Assembly (NCBI GenBank): GCA_018992685.1
Contig: JACVGT010000018.1
Location: 124,001-188,000 of the forward strand
Origin: Theionarchaea archaeon
GTDB lineage: Archaea > Methanobacteriota_B > Thermococci > Methanofastidiosales > SZ-28-30
Direction: 5' to 3'
DNA: 64,000 bases
The position numbers were made by a program, and so were the translations under genes. The notes under the pieces are model-generated. The model had not been told where the DNA came from. It was given only the letters and a program-made list of their open reading frames with translations, and made no database searches. Shown in pieces: positions 45,512-54,876 of the stretch (position 1 is its first letter; each line of letters begins with the position of its first letter).

Positions 45512-46585
45512 GTGATTGTAGCAATCTTGGGAGCTGGTAATGGAGGTCAGGCTCTGGCCGGATACCTCTCCCTAAAAGGATTTTCCGTAAACCTATTCAA
45601 TCGGAGTGAGAAGAGAATCAGACACATTAAGAATGATGCAGGTGTTCATATACAGGGGCTTTTTGAGGAATTTGCCCCTCTAAATATCGTTACGACTGAC
45701 ATCAAGAAAGCACTTTCTGATGCTGACCTGGTCATGGTCGTGGTACCTGCTCAGGCGCACAAGCATGTTGCAGAAATCTGTGCTCCTCATCTGGAGGACG
45801 GCCAGGTTGTTGTTCTCAGCCCTGGACGTACGGGGGGCGCTTTAGAATTCAAGAAGACGCTGGATAAGAATGGGTTCTCAAAGAGAATATACCTTGCAGA
45901 AACTCAAACCTTTTTGTTCGTGAGCCGTGTGGTGAACAACAAGGCTAGAATCACAGGCACCAAGAACTCAGTTCCTGTGGCAGCTTTCCCCGCTTCAGAC
46001 ACGGACAGGGTGATGAGTATGTTGAGACAGGTTCATCCTTCTTTCGAGAAGGCAGAGAACGTGATGGAAACAAGTCTAGCCAACATAGGGGCCATTTTCC
46101 ATCCCTCGACTATGATTCTTAACATGGGCAGAATCGAATCAAGCCAAGATTTCAGCTACTATTTTGATGGGATTACGCCTTATGTGGCACGGTTTCTTGA
46201 GCGGATCGATAAGGAGAGGCAGCGGGTTGCTCGAGCTATCGGAGTTCAGACACTGTCTGCACGCCAGTGGCTGAAGAGAGTTTACAACGCTCAGGGAGAG
46301 ACCTTGTTTGAACGCATCCAGGACAATGGAAAATATCGAGGAGTAGGGTCTCCACAAACCCCGATGCATCGATACATCATGGAAGACATACCCACAGGGC
46401 TGGTGCCCATTGCATCACTTGGTAATCATCTGGGAGTACACGCCCCGGCAATTGACAGTGTCATTGGGATCGCCACCCATCTATATGGGATTGATTTTGA
46501 AGCAAAGGGAAGGACAGTCGAGAGCCTGGGTCTCGAAGGAATGAATAGCCGGCGGATGATAGAATACGTGACAAGAGGTGCATAG
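45512..46585 (+). CDS. NAD/NADP octopine/opine dehydrogenase-family protein
   Basis: The N-terminal Rossmann fold has AILGAGNGGQALAGYL (residues 3-18). The C-terminal domain shows HRYIMEDIPTGLVPIASLG, the conserved block of the octopine/nopaline dehydrogenase family including its catalytic His. Members reductively condense an amino acid with a 2-oxo acid, or act on related secondary amines. The GTG start is preceded by GAGGTGAT. The next gene starts one base after the stop. The substrate is unknown; coupling to a B12 mutase-like protein suggests catabolism or synthesis of an unusual amino acid. Confidence 0.82.
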   Translation: MIVAILGAGNGGQALAGYLSLKGFSVNLFNRSEKRIRHIKNDAGVHIQGLFEEFAPLNIVTTDIKKALSDADLVMVVVPAQAHKHVAEICAPHLEDGQVVVLSPGRTGGALEFKKTLDKNGFSKRIYLAETQTFLFVSRVVNNKARITGTKNSVPVAAFPASDTDRVMSMLRQVHPSFEKAENVMETSLANIGAIFHPSTMILNMGRIESSQDFSYYFDGITPYVARFLERIDKERQRVARAIGVQTLSARQWLKRVYNAQGETLFERIQDNGKYRGVGSPQTPMHRYIMEDIPTGLVPIASLGNHLGVHAPAIDSVIGIATHLYGIDFEAKGRTVESLGLEGMNSRRMIEYVTRGA

Positions 46586-46586
46586 C

Positions 46587-48227
46587 ATGAGAAAGAGACT
46601 ACTTGGGGCGTCAATTGGAAGTTGCATTCATGTGGCAGGGGTTTTGAATTTTTTAGACCTTGCTGAAAAGCTAGGATATCAAACAAAATATATGGGACCC
46701 GCGGTTCGTGTTGAAGATCTCGTTGACGAGATCTTAGAATCTGATCCTGACATCATTGGGGTCTCGTATCGCCTGACCCCAGAGAATGCACAGGTGCTGT
46801 TTGAAGAATTGAAGAGAAGGATAGTGCAGTACAATATACAGAACAAGAGATGGATATTCGGGGGGACCAGACCAGTGTGTATTGTTGCTGAACGCTCGGG
46901 ACTTTTTGAAAGAGCCTTTGACGGGCTATCTACCATGGAGGACGCTATTTCATACTTAAAGTGCCAGGAAGTAACCCAGGAACAAGAGTACTATCCCCAG
47001 ACATTGATTGAACGTGTTTTTCTCAAGAAACCCTTTCCCATTCTACGGCACCACTTTGGATTACCCTCGCTGGAAGAAACGATTGACGGTATTCAGACGA
47101 TTGCTGAAGCTCAGGTGGTGGATGTAATCAGCATTGCTCCTGACCAGAATGCGCAGGAGAGCCTATTCCGTCCGGAAGAGATGACAGAAGAAACAGGTTC
47201 TGGAGGCGTTCCCTTCCGCAGTAAGGAAGATCTTGCGAGGATGTACAGGGCTTCCAGACGGGGGAACTACCCCCTCTTGCGATGCTATAGCGGGACGCGG
47301 GACCTGGTCAAGATGTCAGAGCTTCTCAAGGAATCGATCAACAATGCATGGACTGCCACTCCTTTGACCTGGTACAGTGTACTGGACGGAAGAAGTTGCA
47401 GGCCTTTGAAGGAAGCCATTTCCGAGAATCAGAAGAATATGACGTGGAATGCAGAAAGAGGAATTCCTGTGGAGGTTAATGAAGCCCATCAGTGGTCACT
47501 GAGAAACGCTCATGATGCTCTGGCTGTTGTCATGGCCTACCTTGCTGCCTACAACGCAAAGAAGATGGGTGTATCAACCTATGTGGCGCAATACATGTTC
47601 AACACGCCCCTGGGGACATCTCCTTTGATGGATGTGGCCAAGATGCTTGCCAAGATTGAACTGATCGAATCTCTACACGATCAAACGTTCACTTCGCTTC
47701 GACAGGTGCGGGTGGCTGGACTGCTGAGTTATCCTGTGGACACAGACTCTGCCATAGGGCAGCTCGCCTCTGCAGTCAATATAGGAATGAGCATTCACCC
47801 TGATATTGTACATGCTGTATCATACAGTGAAGCAGATCATGCAGCAACCTCTGAGGACGTTATCAGGACTTCGAAGATTGCAAAACGTGTTATCCAGAAC
47901 TGTCTCATGGGCATGCCCGATGCAGCGTCTGACCCCAGAGTGATTCAGAGAAAGAACCAGTTGGTAGAGGAAGCTCAGATCCTCCTTAATGCCATCAGGA
48001 CTCTGGGGGACAGTGTCAGAGAATCGTTCACTGATCCACGGGTTCTGGAGGAAGCTGTGAGAAGTGGGCTGCTCGATGCTCCTCAGTTGAAAGGCAATCC
48101 CGTTGCTAAAGGTGAAATCGAAACACAGATGGTCAATGGGGCATGCTATGCCGTGAATGGGGATCAAATCATGACAGAATGGGAGCGAACAGAAAGACTG
48201 ATGGAGGATGTTATTCGTGAATATTAA
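46587..48227 (+). CDS. Cobalamin-binding mutase-like protein
   Basis: The N-terminal 120 residues form a B12-binding Rossmann domain. The S-x-L/GG pattern is VSYRLTP...IFGGTRP. The base-binding His loop reads CIHVAG (C13-H15-G18), where the consensus is D-x-H-x-x-G, so the Asp is replaced by Cys. The rest looks like a mutase TIM barrel of the methylaspartate-mutase E type (RCYSGTRDL..., VEVNEAHQWSLRNAHDAL, YVAQYMFNTP). Start is ATG 46587 with GAGGTG just upstream. Predicted to rearrange a carbon skeleton or move an amino group; the substrate is unknown. It overlaps the NAD synthase gene. Confidence 0.7.
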   Translation: MRKRLLGASIGSCIHVAGVLNFLDLAEKLGYQTKYMGPAVRVEDLVDEILESDPDIIGVSYRLTPENAQVLFEELKRRIVQYNIQNKRWIFGGTRPVCIVAERSGLFERAFDGLSTMEDAISYLKCQEVTQEQEYYPQTLIERVFLKKPFPILRHHFGLPSLEETIDGIQTIAEAQVVDVISIAPDQNAQESLFRPEEMTEETGSGGVPFRSKEDLARMYRASRRGNYPLLRCYSGTRDLVKMSELLKESINNAWTATPLTWYSVLDGRSCRPLKEAISENQKNMTWNAERGIPVEVNEAHQWSLRNAHDALAVVMAYLAAYNAKKMGVSTYVAQYMFNTPLGTSPLMDVAKMLAKIELIESLHDQTFTSLRQVRVAGLLSYPVDTDSAIGQLASAVNIGMSIHPDIVHAVSYSEADHAATSEDVIRTSKIAKRVIQNCLMGMPDAASDPRVIQRKNQLVEEAQILLNAIRTLGDSVRESFTDPRVLEEAVRSGLLDAPQLKGNPVAKGEIETQMVNGACYAVNGDQIMTEWERTERLMEDVIREY

Positions 48228-48993
48228 TGCAGAATTACTGAAAGAACACCTGATTGACTTTATCAGTGGCGAAGTGGCCAAATCTCCCTTCGACAAGGTT
48301 GTTATCGGTATTTCGGGAGGGATCGATTCTGCTGTGGTTGCATACTTGGCCGCTGAAGCCTTGGGAAAAAGGAATGTCATTGGAATCTTAATGCCGTACA
48401 GGACAATGTCTGAAGAGAACAAAGAGGATGCGTCAGCTGTTATTGACGATCTGGGAATACCTTATGTTGAGGTGGATATTTCTCCCATGGTGGACGCTTT
48501 CAAAGTCCTGGTAGATGACACCGACAAGAGACGACTTGGGAGCAAAATGGTCAGAGAACGTATGAGCATTCTGTACTACTATGCAGACAGGTATAAGGCT
48601 GCAGTCTTGGGAACTAGCAACAAGTCTGAAGACCTCTTGGGATATTTCACCAATCATGGAGATTCTGCCTGGGATATTAACCCAATCTCGGGATTATTCA
48701 AGACTCAGGTTATCATGCTAGGTCTGGAACTGGGAGTTCCTGAACGTATTGTGGAGAAGAAGTCAACTGCTGATTTCTGGGTCGGTCAGACAGATGAGGA
48801 GGAATTCGGATTCACCTATTTCGAAGCCGACACCATACTGCATCAGATTGAGAAAGGATATTCCGCAGAAGACCTGGTAGACATAGGACTTGATGAACAG
48901 GTAGTCAGGAAGGTTCTTGAAAGAGTGGATAAAACTGCCCACAAGAGAGTTCCTCCTTCGATACCACAATTGCCTCGTGAGGTACTCAGATGA
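48217..48993 (+). CDS. nadE: NAD+ synthase
   Basis: Amidates nicotinic acid adenine dinucleotide to NAD+. The PP-loop SGGIDSAVV is intact near residue 33. GTSNKSEDLLGYFTNHGD and the KTQVIMLG segment are family blocks. The start is taken as GTG 48217, 9 nt after a GGAGG site; ATG 48208 directly abuts that site and is less likely. The gene lies inside the opine-dehydrogenase/mutase operon and may supply its pyridine nucleotide. It lacks the glutaminase domain, so it uses ammonia. Confidence 0.92.
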   Translation: MNINAELLKEHLIDFISGEVAKSPFDKVVIGISGGIDSAVVAYLAAEALGKRNVIGILMPYRTMSEENKEDASAVIDDLGIPYVEVDISPMVDAFKVLVDDTDKRRLGSKMVRERMSILYYYADRYKAAVLGTSNKSEDLLGYFTNHGDSAWDINPISGLFKTQVIMLGLELGVPERIVEKKSTADFWVGQTDEEEFGFTYFEADTILHQIEKGYSAEDLVDIGLDEQVVRKVLERVDKTAHKRVPPSIPQLPREVLR

Positions 48994-49940
48994 AGGTCGG
49001 AATTGTGTACAGCCAGAGGTGCATAGAACGATTGGAGAAAAAAATCTATGCTGATCACCCCGAAATGAAGGGAAGAACACTCCAGGCTATCTACAGGGCG
49101 CTGGACGACGTGTCCGAGCCAGAGTTCATAAACGAAGATGGAGCTATTATCCCTGCTTTGAGGAGGATGGATGCAGTATTCAACTTGAGCACAGGTTTGA
49201 GAGGAGAAAGCAGGCAGGCACACATTCCAGCCCTTCTGGAACGACTGGAAATACCCTATACGGGATCAGGAGTCCTGACGCATGCGATGGGGCTGAACAA
49301 GCCGAAATCTAAGGAAGTTTTCATAGCCAATGGTGTCCCAACCCCTCCCTTCGAGATTCTGGATACCCTTCAGATAACCCGTAAGGATCTTGATGGCATA
49401 GATTTCCCAATGGTGTTGAAACCCACGAATGGAGGTTCCAGCCGAGGCGTAAGAATAGCGGACTCCCTTACCCAGTTGAAAAAGGCGGTCAGAGAGGCTA
49501 TTCCCAAGTACGGCAGAGTGATGATTGAGCCTTTCGTCGAGGGAAGGGAACTAACAGTGGGGATTCTGGGAAATGAATCACCAGACGTACTTCCCATTTT
49601 GGAAACTGATTTTGAAGATCTTGATACAGTCGTTTACAATTTTGAAGTGAAAGCACGCATCGGGTATACCACAGAACATACATTCCCGGCTCAATTGACT
49701 CCTCAAGAGAGAGAAACAGTGTGTCAGGTGGCGATGAAGGCATACAGAGCGCTCCTCTGCAGGGATTATGCCCGTGTCGACATCCGGTTAGAGGACGGCG
49801 TCCCGTACGTACTTGAGATTAACACGCTTCCTGGACTCTACGTTGACTACAGTGCGATCCCCACCATGGCCCGAGTACGGGGATTGCCCTTTGAAACACT
49901 CATCAGAAGAATATACTTGTATGCTATGGAGCGCGAATGA
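48990..49940 (+). CDS. D-alanine-D-alanine-ligase-like ATP-grasp protein
   Basis: An ATP-grasp ligase of 316 aa. The glycine-rich loop is VLKPTNGGSSRGVRI, the Glu/metal region is VMIEPFVEGRELTVGI and the C-terminal metal motif is YVLEINTLPGL, all as in Ddl. Most archaea have no peptidoglycan, and no other murein gene is in the window, so the real product is probably another dipeptide or amino-acid amide. It overlaps nadE by four bases and ends the operon. The partner enzymes (opine-dehydrogenase and B12 mutase types) suggest an amino-acid-derived product. Confidence 0.8.
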   Translation: MKVGIVYSQRCIERLEKKIYADHPEMKGRTLQAIYRALDDVSEPEFINEDGAIIPALRRMDAVFNLSTGLRGESRQAHIPALLERLEIPYTGSGVLTHAMGLNKPKSKEVFIANGVPTPPFEILDTLQITRKDLDGIDFPMVLKPTNGGSSRGVRIADSLTQLKKAVREAIPKYGRVMIEPFVEGRELTVGILGNESPDVLPILETDFEDLDTVVYNFEVKARIGYTTEHTFPAQLTPQERETVCQVAMKAYRALLCRDYARVDIRLEDGVPYVLEINTLPGLYVDYSAIPTMARVRGLPFETLIRRIYLYAMERE

Positions 49941-50153
49941 CCTGAGTTCTCGCTCGAGGAACAATGCCAACCAGAGAGTGTCACACAAGTCCTGAGTTCT
50001 CTGGCTGCTTGTTCTCACCTGTACAAAGTTAAAACCCTGAAACCAGTCTTCTTCTTGAGGTCAGACTCATGGTTGTGACGGAGATAGTCTCCTGCACTCG
50101 GCAATTTCGTGTCGCCAAACAGGATCTGAGGTAATGTACCATTCTGGTGTCGT

Positions 50154-50786
50154 CTACGCCAATTTTCTGGCCTTCGAGACCCTGAATACGTCAGCATTAC
50201 ATCCTTGGGCTCTGCACTCAATTTCCTCCACTGTATGAGGATGACCTGTGATCCACTCCACCAATCCATAGAGAAGTCCAGCATAGATATTGCATACAGG
50301 AGACTGGGAGACTAATCCTTCGCTTTCGGTGCTGCTCTTTTCGATGATCAGAAAGTGATCTTCTTCCTCCCTGACCTCAATGCGCGGCCTGTGTTCAGAG
50401 GGCAATCTTTTCTCTGATTCTTCTGCGTATTTTTCCAGAGCAAGACGCATTCTTCTGTTCTCTGGCAGAAGGTGTGATGCTGCAAGAAGTGCTTTTGCCA
50501 TTGTACCTGCCTCCACGACTCCTACCCGCACAAATTCGCGGCCAGCTCTGAACTGGAGGGCGCGAGCACCCTTCTCACCAAACAGCTCAGTCAGGCCTGC
50601 TACTAGGCTCCGAACGTCCTGCAGAGGGATTTCTATGCCATCATTCTGGGGAGGCAATTCCTCAATGTATTTCTGCAGGCGGGCGAAGTTAAGAATCGAT
50701 TTCAGTCCGCCTGGGCCAACAGTATTCTCCAATGTCTCTAGGAAGATTCTCATTGTGAGATTGTCCATTTTTCGCTCATCAGACAT
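50154..50786 (-). CDS. V4R-domain protein, copy 2
   Basis: A paralogue of the V4R protein at 11897-12538, with the same layout and conserved C-terminal block VEEIECRAQGCNADVFRVS and PVCNIYAGLLYGL. This copy has an extra Cys (QGCNAD) where copy 1 has GNPAD. It follows the Roadblock copy by 47 nt with a GGTGG ribosome site. No GTPase gene lies next to it, so this is a stand-alone pair, perhaps sharing the GTPase of the 10-13 kb operon. Confidence 0.8.
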   Translation of the reverse strand: MSDERKMDNLTMRIFLETLENTVGPGGLKSILNFARLQKYIEELPPQNDGIEIPLQDVRSLVAGLTELFGEKGARALQFRAGREFVRVGVVEAGTMAKALLAASHLLPENRRMRLALEKYAEESEKRLPSEHRPRIEVREEEDHFLIIEKSSTESEGLVSQSPVCNIYAGLLYGLVEWITGHPHTVEEIECRAQGCNADVFRVSKARKLA

Positions 50787-50833
50787 GATACCACCAATTT
50801 GAACATGAATCCTCTCATTCTGACTGTTCTGGT

Positions 50834-51205
50834 CTACACCAGCTTCGCTACCTCTTCTGCCGTTCTCTTCATGTCCAGGAAGACCAGCCCCAACTTGGCG
50901 TCTTTTCTTGCCAGTGCAGTCAGGACGGCATTCTCACCTGATGCCATTAGCACCACATACCCGTTCTCTCCCTTAACATAGACTTCTGAGAGGTCTCCCC
51001 TTGCTAGCTCATTTGCTGTCCTCTCTCCCAATGATAACATGGCAGCAGACATAGCAGCAACTCGGTCCTCTTCCACATCTCGGGGTAGAGCGGATGCTAT
51101 CATCAATCCATCCACAGAAACGACGGCAGAAGCTTCAATGTCAGGTGTTGTAGCTTCCAAATCTTTTAGAAGGTCTGTGAGAGCTTCAGTTTTGGGTCTT
51201 GCCAT
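50834..51205 (-). CDS. Roadblock/LC7-domain protein, copy 2
   Basis: Nearly identical to the Roadblock copy at 12547-12921. From LTDLLKD onward only about five residues differ over some 115. The N-terminal ten residues differ more (MARPKTEA against MARKSKVED). I chose ATG 51205, supported by AAAGGTGAC 5 nt upstream; the GTG at 51214 is inside that site. The neighbouring V4R copies differ much more, so the Roadblock partners are under stronger constraint or share gene conversion. Confidence 0.88.
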   Translation of the reverse strand: MARPKTEALTDLLKDLEATTPDIEASAVVSVDGLMIASALPRDVEEDRVAAMSAAMLSLGERTANELARGDLSEVYVKGENGYVVLMASGENAVLTALARKDAKLGLVFLDMKRTAEEVAKLV

Positions 51206-51740
51206 TCTTGTCACCTTTTTTCTTTCTCATTTGAATTGAGATCAGGTTGTGACAGTAGTCTTTTTGACAGAGCCAGGGTAGTCAACTATCTGTCACAGCC
51301 ACTTCCTACCTATGCTCTCATTGTATATGAATCCTGTTTTTCGTTATTCAAGCAACTTTTCCAACCTTTTTCTGCAGAGATACGTATGTCACTTCATATC
51401 AATGGTAGAGCCAACTCTATCACAATACAGGCAAACTAAGCTCAGCATTTGAACGTGTCAGTTACATCATCAATTGCCTGAACATACTGTGATTTCACAC
51501 TTCCTTGTTCAAATGGAGTTGAAAGGTGAGAGACATCCATGTAAAATGAAGATTCCAAAATGCTGAAACAGAACCCTGGTAAGCTCTCATGGCGGCAAAA
51601 TGGCACATATTAGTGAGATCGAAAAGCCAGATGTCTACGAAAGGGCAACAGCCAGTATTGGCACACGACTGGTAGACAAGTCATGAAGGGTATCATTTAA
51701 ATTGTGGCGATCAATAGTCAAGCTGTTAGGAGGTCTAACT
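51206..51740. other. Intergenic region before aldehyde/alcohol cluster
   Basis: No convincing gene. Promoter signals for the next gene: TCATTTAAATTG near 51692-51703 and the GGAGG site at 51729-51733. Confidence 0.45.
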
Positions 51741-52934
51741 ATGTGGTATTTCTACTCGCCGATCGTGGTTTTCGGGGAAGATGCCCTGGATCACCTGGAA
51801 ACCATTGAAGGAAAAAGATGCTTTATAGTGACAGACCCAGGTATCAAGAGCCTGGGATTGCTGGAAATCCTCACCAGAAAATTGGAACGATTGGGAAGGA
51901 GCTGGGAAGTCTTTTCTGATGTTGAACCTGATCCCAGAGAAGAGACTGTGTATAGAGCTGCTGAGCAATGCAAAAAATATAATCCAGATCTCATCATTGG
52001 AATTGGAGGAGGTTCGTCGCTTGATGCAGCAAAAGGTGTCTGGGTCTTATATGAACATCCAGAATTCAAGAGTGTGGACGAGATCCATCCTTTTCAGAAT
52101 TTGAATACTGGGAAGAAAGCCCGGTTGATCGCGATTCCTACGACCTCGGGAACAGGTGCTGAAACAACGTGGGCTGTGGTCATTACCAGAACCAAAGAAG
52201 GGAAAACCCTGAAACTTGAGCAGGGAAACAAAGGAGTTATCCCCACGTATGCTGTGGTTGACCCTGTTTTCACCAAGGGAATGCCTCCAGGCCTGACAGC
52301 TGGAACAGGGTTTGATGCGCTGGCCCACAGTATGGAGTGCTTGATATCCACCTGGCAGAACATGTTTTCGGATGCCTTGGCCATTGGAGCTATCCGTCTC
52401 ATTCTTGAGTATCTACCGCTGGCGGTGAAAGATGGAGATAATATGAAAGCTCGAGAAGCACTGCATAATGCAGCCAGCATGGGGGGACTGGCATTCGGAA
52501 ACGCACAGGTGACATTGGGGCACGCCATGGCTCATGCTCTGGGCGCTGTTTTTCATATTCCTCACGGCACTGCGGTGGGGTTGTGTCTGCCCTATGCCAT
52601 GGAATACTGCATTCACGATCCTGAAAGTGACAGCTCAATTGAGAAACTTGCCCTGACTGCAAAATCAGTGGGGGTTGCTCAATGGTCAGATGACAATTCT
52701 GGAGCTGCCGAGAAGCTCGTGGAGAAGGTGAAGTGGCTGCAGAAAGAGACGGGACTACCCGTCTCGTTGCAGGCCTTGGATGTCTCGAGGGAAGATTTGG
52801 ATGAGAACCTGGATACCCTCATCACCCTGTGTATGGAATCAGCCAGTACCGTGATGACTCCTCGGAATATTGGCGTCTCGGAATTTAGGAAGCTCTTTGA
52901 CTATATGTACTCTGGAAGGAAAGTCGACTTCTGA
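51741..52934 (+). CDS. Iron-containing alcohol dehydrogenase
   Basis: A Fe-ADH family oxidoreductase of 397 aa converting aldehydes and alcohols with NAD(P). The nucleotide motif GIGGGSSLDAAK is near residue 93. The metal ligands are in GTGFDALAHSME and GHAMAHALGAVFHIPHG (three His plus Asp). AGGAGGT 7 nt before ATG 51741 fixes the start; the frame extends 13 codons further upstream. AOR follows on the same strand after 10 nt, so the two are co-transcribed. Confidence 0.93.
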   Translation: MWYFYSPIVVFGEDALDHLETIEGKRCFIVTDPGIKSLGLLEILTRKLERLGRSWEVFSDVEPDPREETVYRAAEQCKKYNPDLIIGIGGGSSLDAAKGVWVLYEHPEFKSVDEIHPFQNLNTGKKARLIAIPTTSGTGAETTWAVVITRTKEGKTLKLEQGNKGVIPTYAVVDPVFTKGMPPGLTAGTGFDALAHSMECLISTWQNMFSDALAIGAIRLILEYLPLAVKDGDNMKAREALHNAASMGGLAFGNAQVTLGHAMAHALGAVFHIPHGTAVGLCLPYAMEYCIHDPESDSSIEKLALTAKSVGVAQWSDDNSGAAEKLVEKVKWLQKETGLPVSLQALDVSREDLDENLDTLITLCMESASTVMTPRNIGVSEFRKLFDYMYSGRKVDF

Positions 52935-52944
52935 AGGTGATATC

Positions 52945-54774
52945 ATGAAAGGATTCCGCGGGAAGATCTTGGTGGTGGACTTGTCCTCAGAGACCATTAA
53001 GACTGAACTGGTGAATGAAGAGATTGCCAGGGCGTTTCTGGGTGGAGCTGGATATGCTGTTCGATACCTCTATGATCTTGTGGATGAGGGTACGGACCCT
53101 TTAGGGCCAGAAAATCCTCTTTTTTTCATGACGGGACCTCTCACCGGGACTCTTGCTCCTTCTGCAGGCCGGTGGGTGGTATGTGCCAAGTCGCCACTCA
53201 GCCAGATCTGGGGAGAATCCAACTGTGGAGGCTTTTTCGGAGCTGAGCTAAAATTCGCCGGCTTTGATGGCATTCTGGTGAAGGGAACTTCTGAACATCC
53301 TGTATACGTGTGGATTACCAACGATGAACAAGACATAATGGATGCATCTGATCTGTGGGGGAACGGTATCTATGAAACCCACTCCAGACTGAAACAAGCA
53401 GTTTCGGACAAACTAGCACGAGTAGCCTGTATCGGTCCTGCAGGGGAAAACCTGGTAAAATATGCCAGCATTGGATCTGAAGAACGAGCAGCGGGAAGGA
53501 CAGGGATGGGAGCTGTCATGGGCAGCAAGAACCTGAAGGCTGTGGTGGTCAGGGGAAAACTACGGGACATTGACCTCGCACATCCCGACCAGTATAATCA
53601 GCTGGCAAAGACCATCAAGAATGAGATCATGGATATCTTTACTGCCCAGATGATGGGTGAACTGGGAACGTCAGGTGGTGTTGATATGTACAATTATAGA
53701 GGACAGCTTCCGGTCAAGTACTGGACGAGAGGTGAATTTGACGGTGCCTATGATATCTCGGGTTCCACCATGAAAGAGACAATTCTGGTACGTCCCCGTC
53801 ACTGTTTTGCCTGCCCCATTGGGTGTGGGCGAGTGGTCAACGTGAAAGAAGGGAGATACAAGACCCCTGGTGAGGTGGAAGGGCCTGAGTACGAAACGGT
53901 GGCGGGATTTGGATCCCAACTCCTCAACAATAACCTAGAAGCCATAGCCAAGGCTAACTATCTGTGCAATGACTACGGGATTGACACCATCTCCTCAAGT
54001 GTTATTATTTCTTTTGTATACTACCTCGTGGAAAAAGGAATTGTTTCTGCTGGAGACCTTGATGGAATCAACCCCCGGTTTGGAGACTTTGATCCTGCAC
54101 TGGAGTTCATTTCCAGGATTGCCCAGCGAAAAGGAATTGGGAATCTGCTTGCTGAAGGTGCTCAAGCTGTTGGCAGCCACTTTGGCGTTTCCCGTGACGA
54201 GATTGCCACCGTTGACGGCATGGAGGTAACATATCATGATCTGCGCTCCACGTATGGGATGGCCATTGCGTATGCTACAGGGCCCCGAGGACCTGGGCAT
54301 AACTCCTGTGATATGTACATGACCTCCACGGGGCAGCCCTTTCCAGAACTGGACATTCCTGTTCCAGATCACTATGATGAGAGTTGTGTCATGACTGATG
54401 CCTGCGCCCGCCTCCAGGATTATCGAGCTTTCTACAGTACTGTGATCTTCTGCATGTTCTGCAACCCCGCTCCCTCTTCCATTGGTGACCTCATTTCGTT
54501 GGCCACTGGGTGGGACATTGGAATACCGGAGATCAAGATCATCGGAGAGCGAGTCTTCACCATGAAGAGGCTGTTCAACATCAAGATGGGCCTCTCTGGA
54601 GACTGGGACACCATTCCTGAGATATTGACAGCGCCGGTGTCTGATGGAGGGTCAGCAGGGAGGAGCCCCGACTGGAAAAAGATGCTCAGACAGTATTATG
54701 AATTTCGAAAATGGGACCCGAAGACGGGTATTCCTTCAAAAGAAAAACTGGAAGAACTGGGAATCCATGTGTAG
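52945..54774 (+). CDS. Tungsten-containing aldehyde:ferredoxin oxidoreductase
   Basis: Oxidises aldehydes to carboxylic acids with ferredoxin. Conserved blocks are present: GRWVVCAKSPLSQIWGESNCGGFFGAEL near the N-terminus, the Fe-S ligands CFACPIGC (C-x2-C-x3-C) and the fourth Cys in the VIFCMFC segment. Of 609 aa, typical for AOR. ATG 52945 has AAGGTGAT upstream and follows Fe-ADH. It probably consumes aldehydes made by the ThDP enzyme or the alcohol dehydrogenases in this cluster. The native aldehyde is unknown. Confidence 0.95.
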   Translation: MKGFRGKILVVDLSSETIKTELVNEEIARAFLGGAGYAVRYLYDLVDEGTDPLGPENPLFFMTGPLTGTLAPSAGRWVVCAKSPLSQIWGESNCGGFFGAELKFAGFDGILVKGTSEHPVYVWITNDEQDIMDASDLWGNGIYETHSRLKQAVSDKLARVACIGPAGENLVKYASIGSEERAAGRTGMGAVMGSKNLKAVVVRGKLRDIDLAHPDQYNQLAKTIKNEIMDIFTAQMMGELGTSGGVDMYNYRGQLPVKYWTRGEFDGAYDISGSTMKETILVRPRHCFACPIGCGRVVNVKEGRYKTPGEVEGPEYETVAGFGSQLLNNNLEAIAKANYLCNDYGIDTISSSVIISFVYYLVEKGIVSAGDLDGINPRFGDFDPALEFISRIAQRKGIGNLLAEGAQAVGSHFGVSRDEIATVDGMEVTYHDLRSTYGMAIAYATGPRGPGHNSCDMYMTSTGQPFPELDIPVPDHYDESCVMTDACARLQDYRAFYSTVIFCMFCNPAPSSIGDLISLATGWDIGIPEIKIIGERVFTMKRLFNIKMGLSGDWDTIPEILTAPVSDGGSAGRSPDWKKMLRQYYEFRKWDPKTGIPSKEKLEELGIHV

Positions 54775-54876
54775 ATTGATCAGATTTTTCTTCTCTTTTC
54801 CTCTTTCACCCAACCGTATGACAGTGCCAGCACGCTATTCATGCCACCATAAGTATGATACTGAAGCAATGAACAG

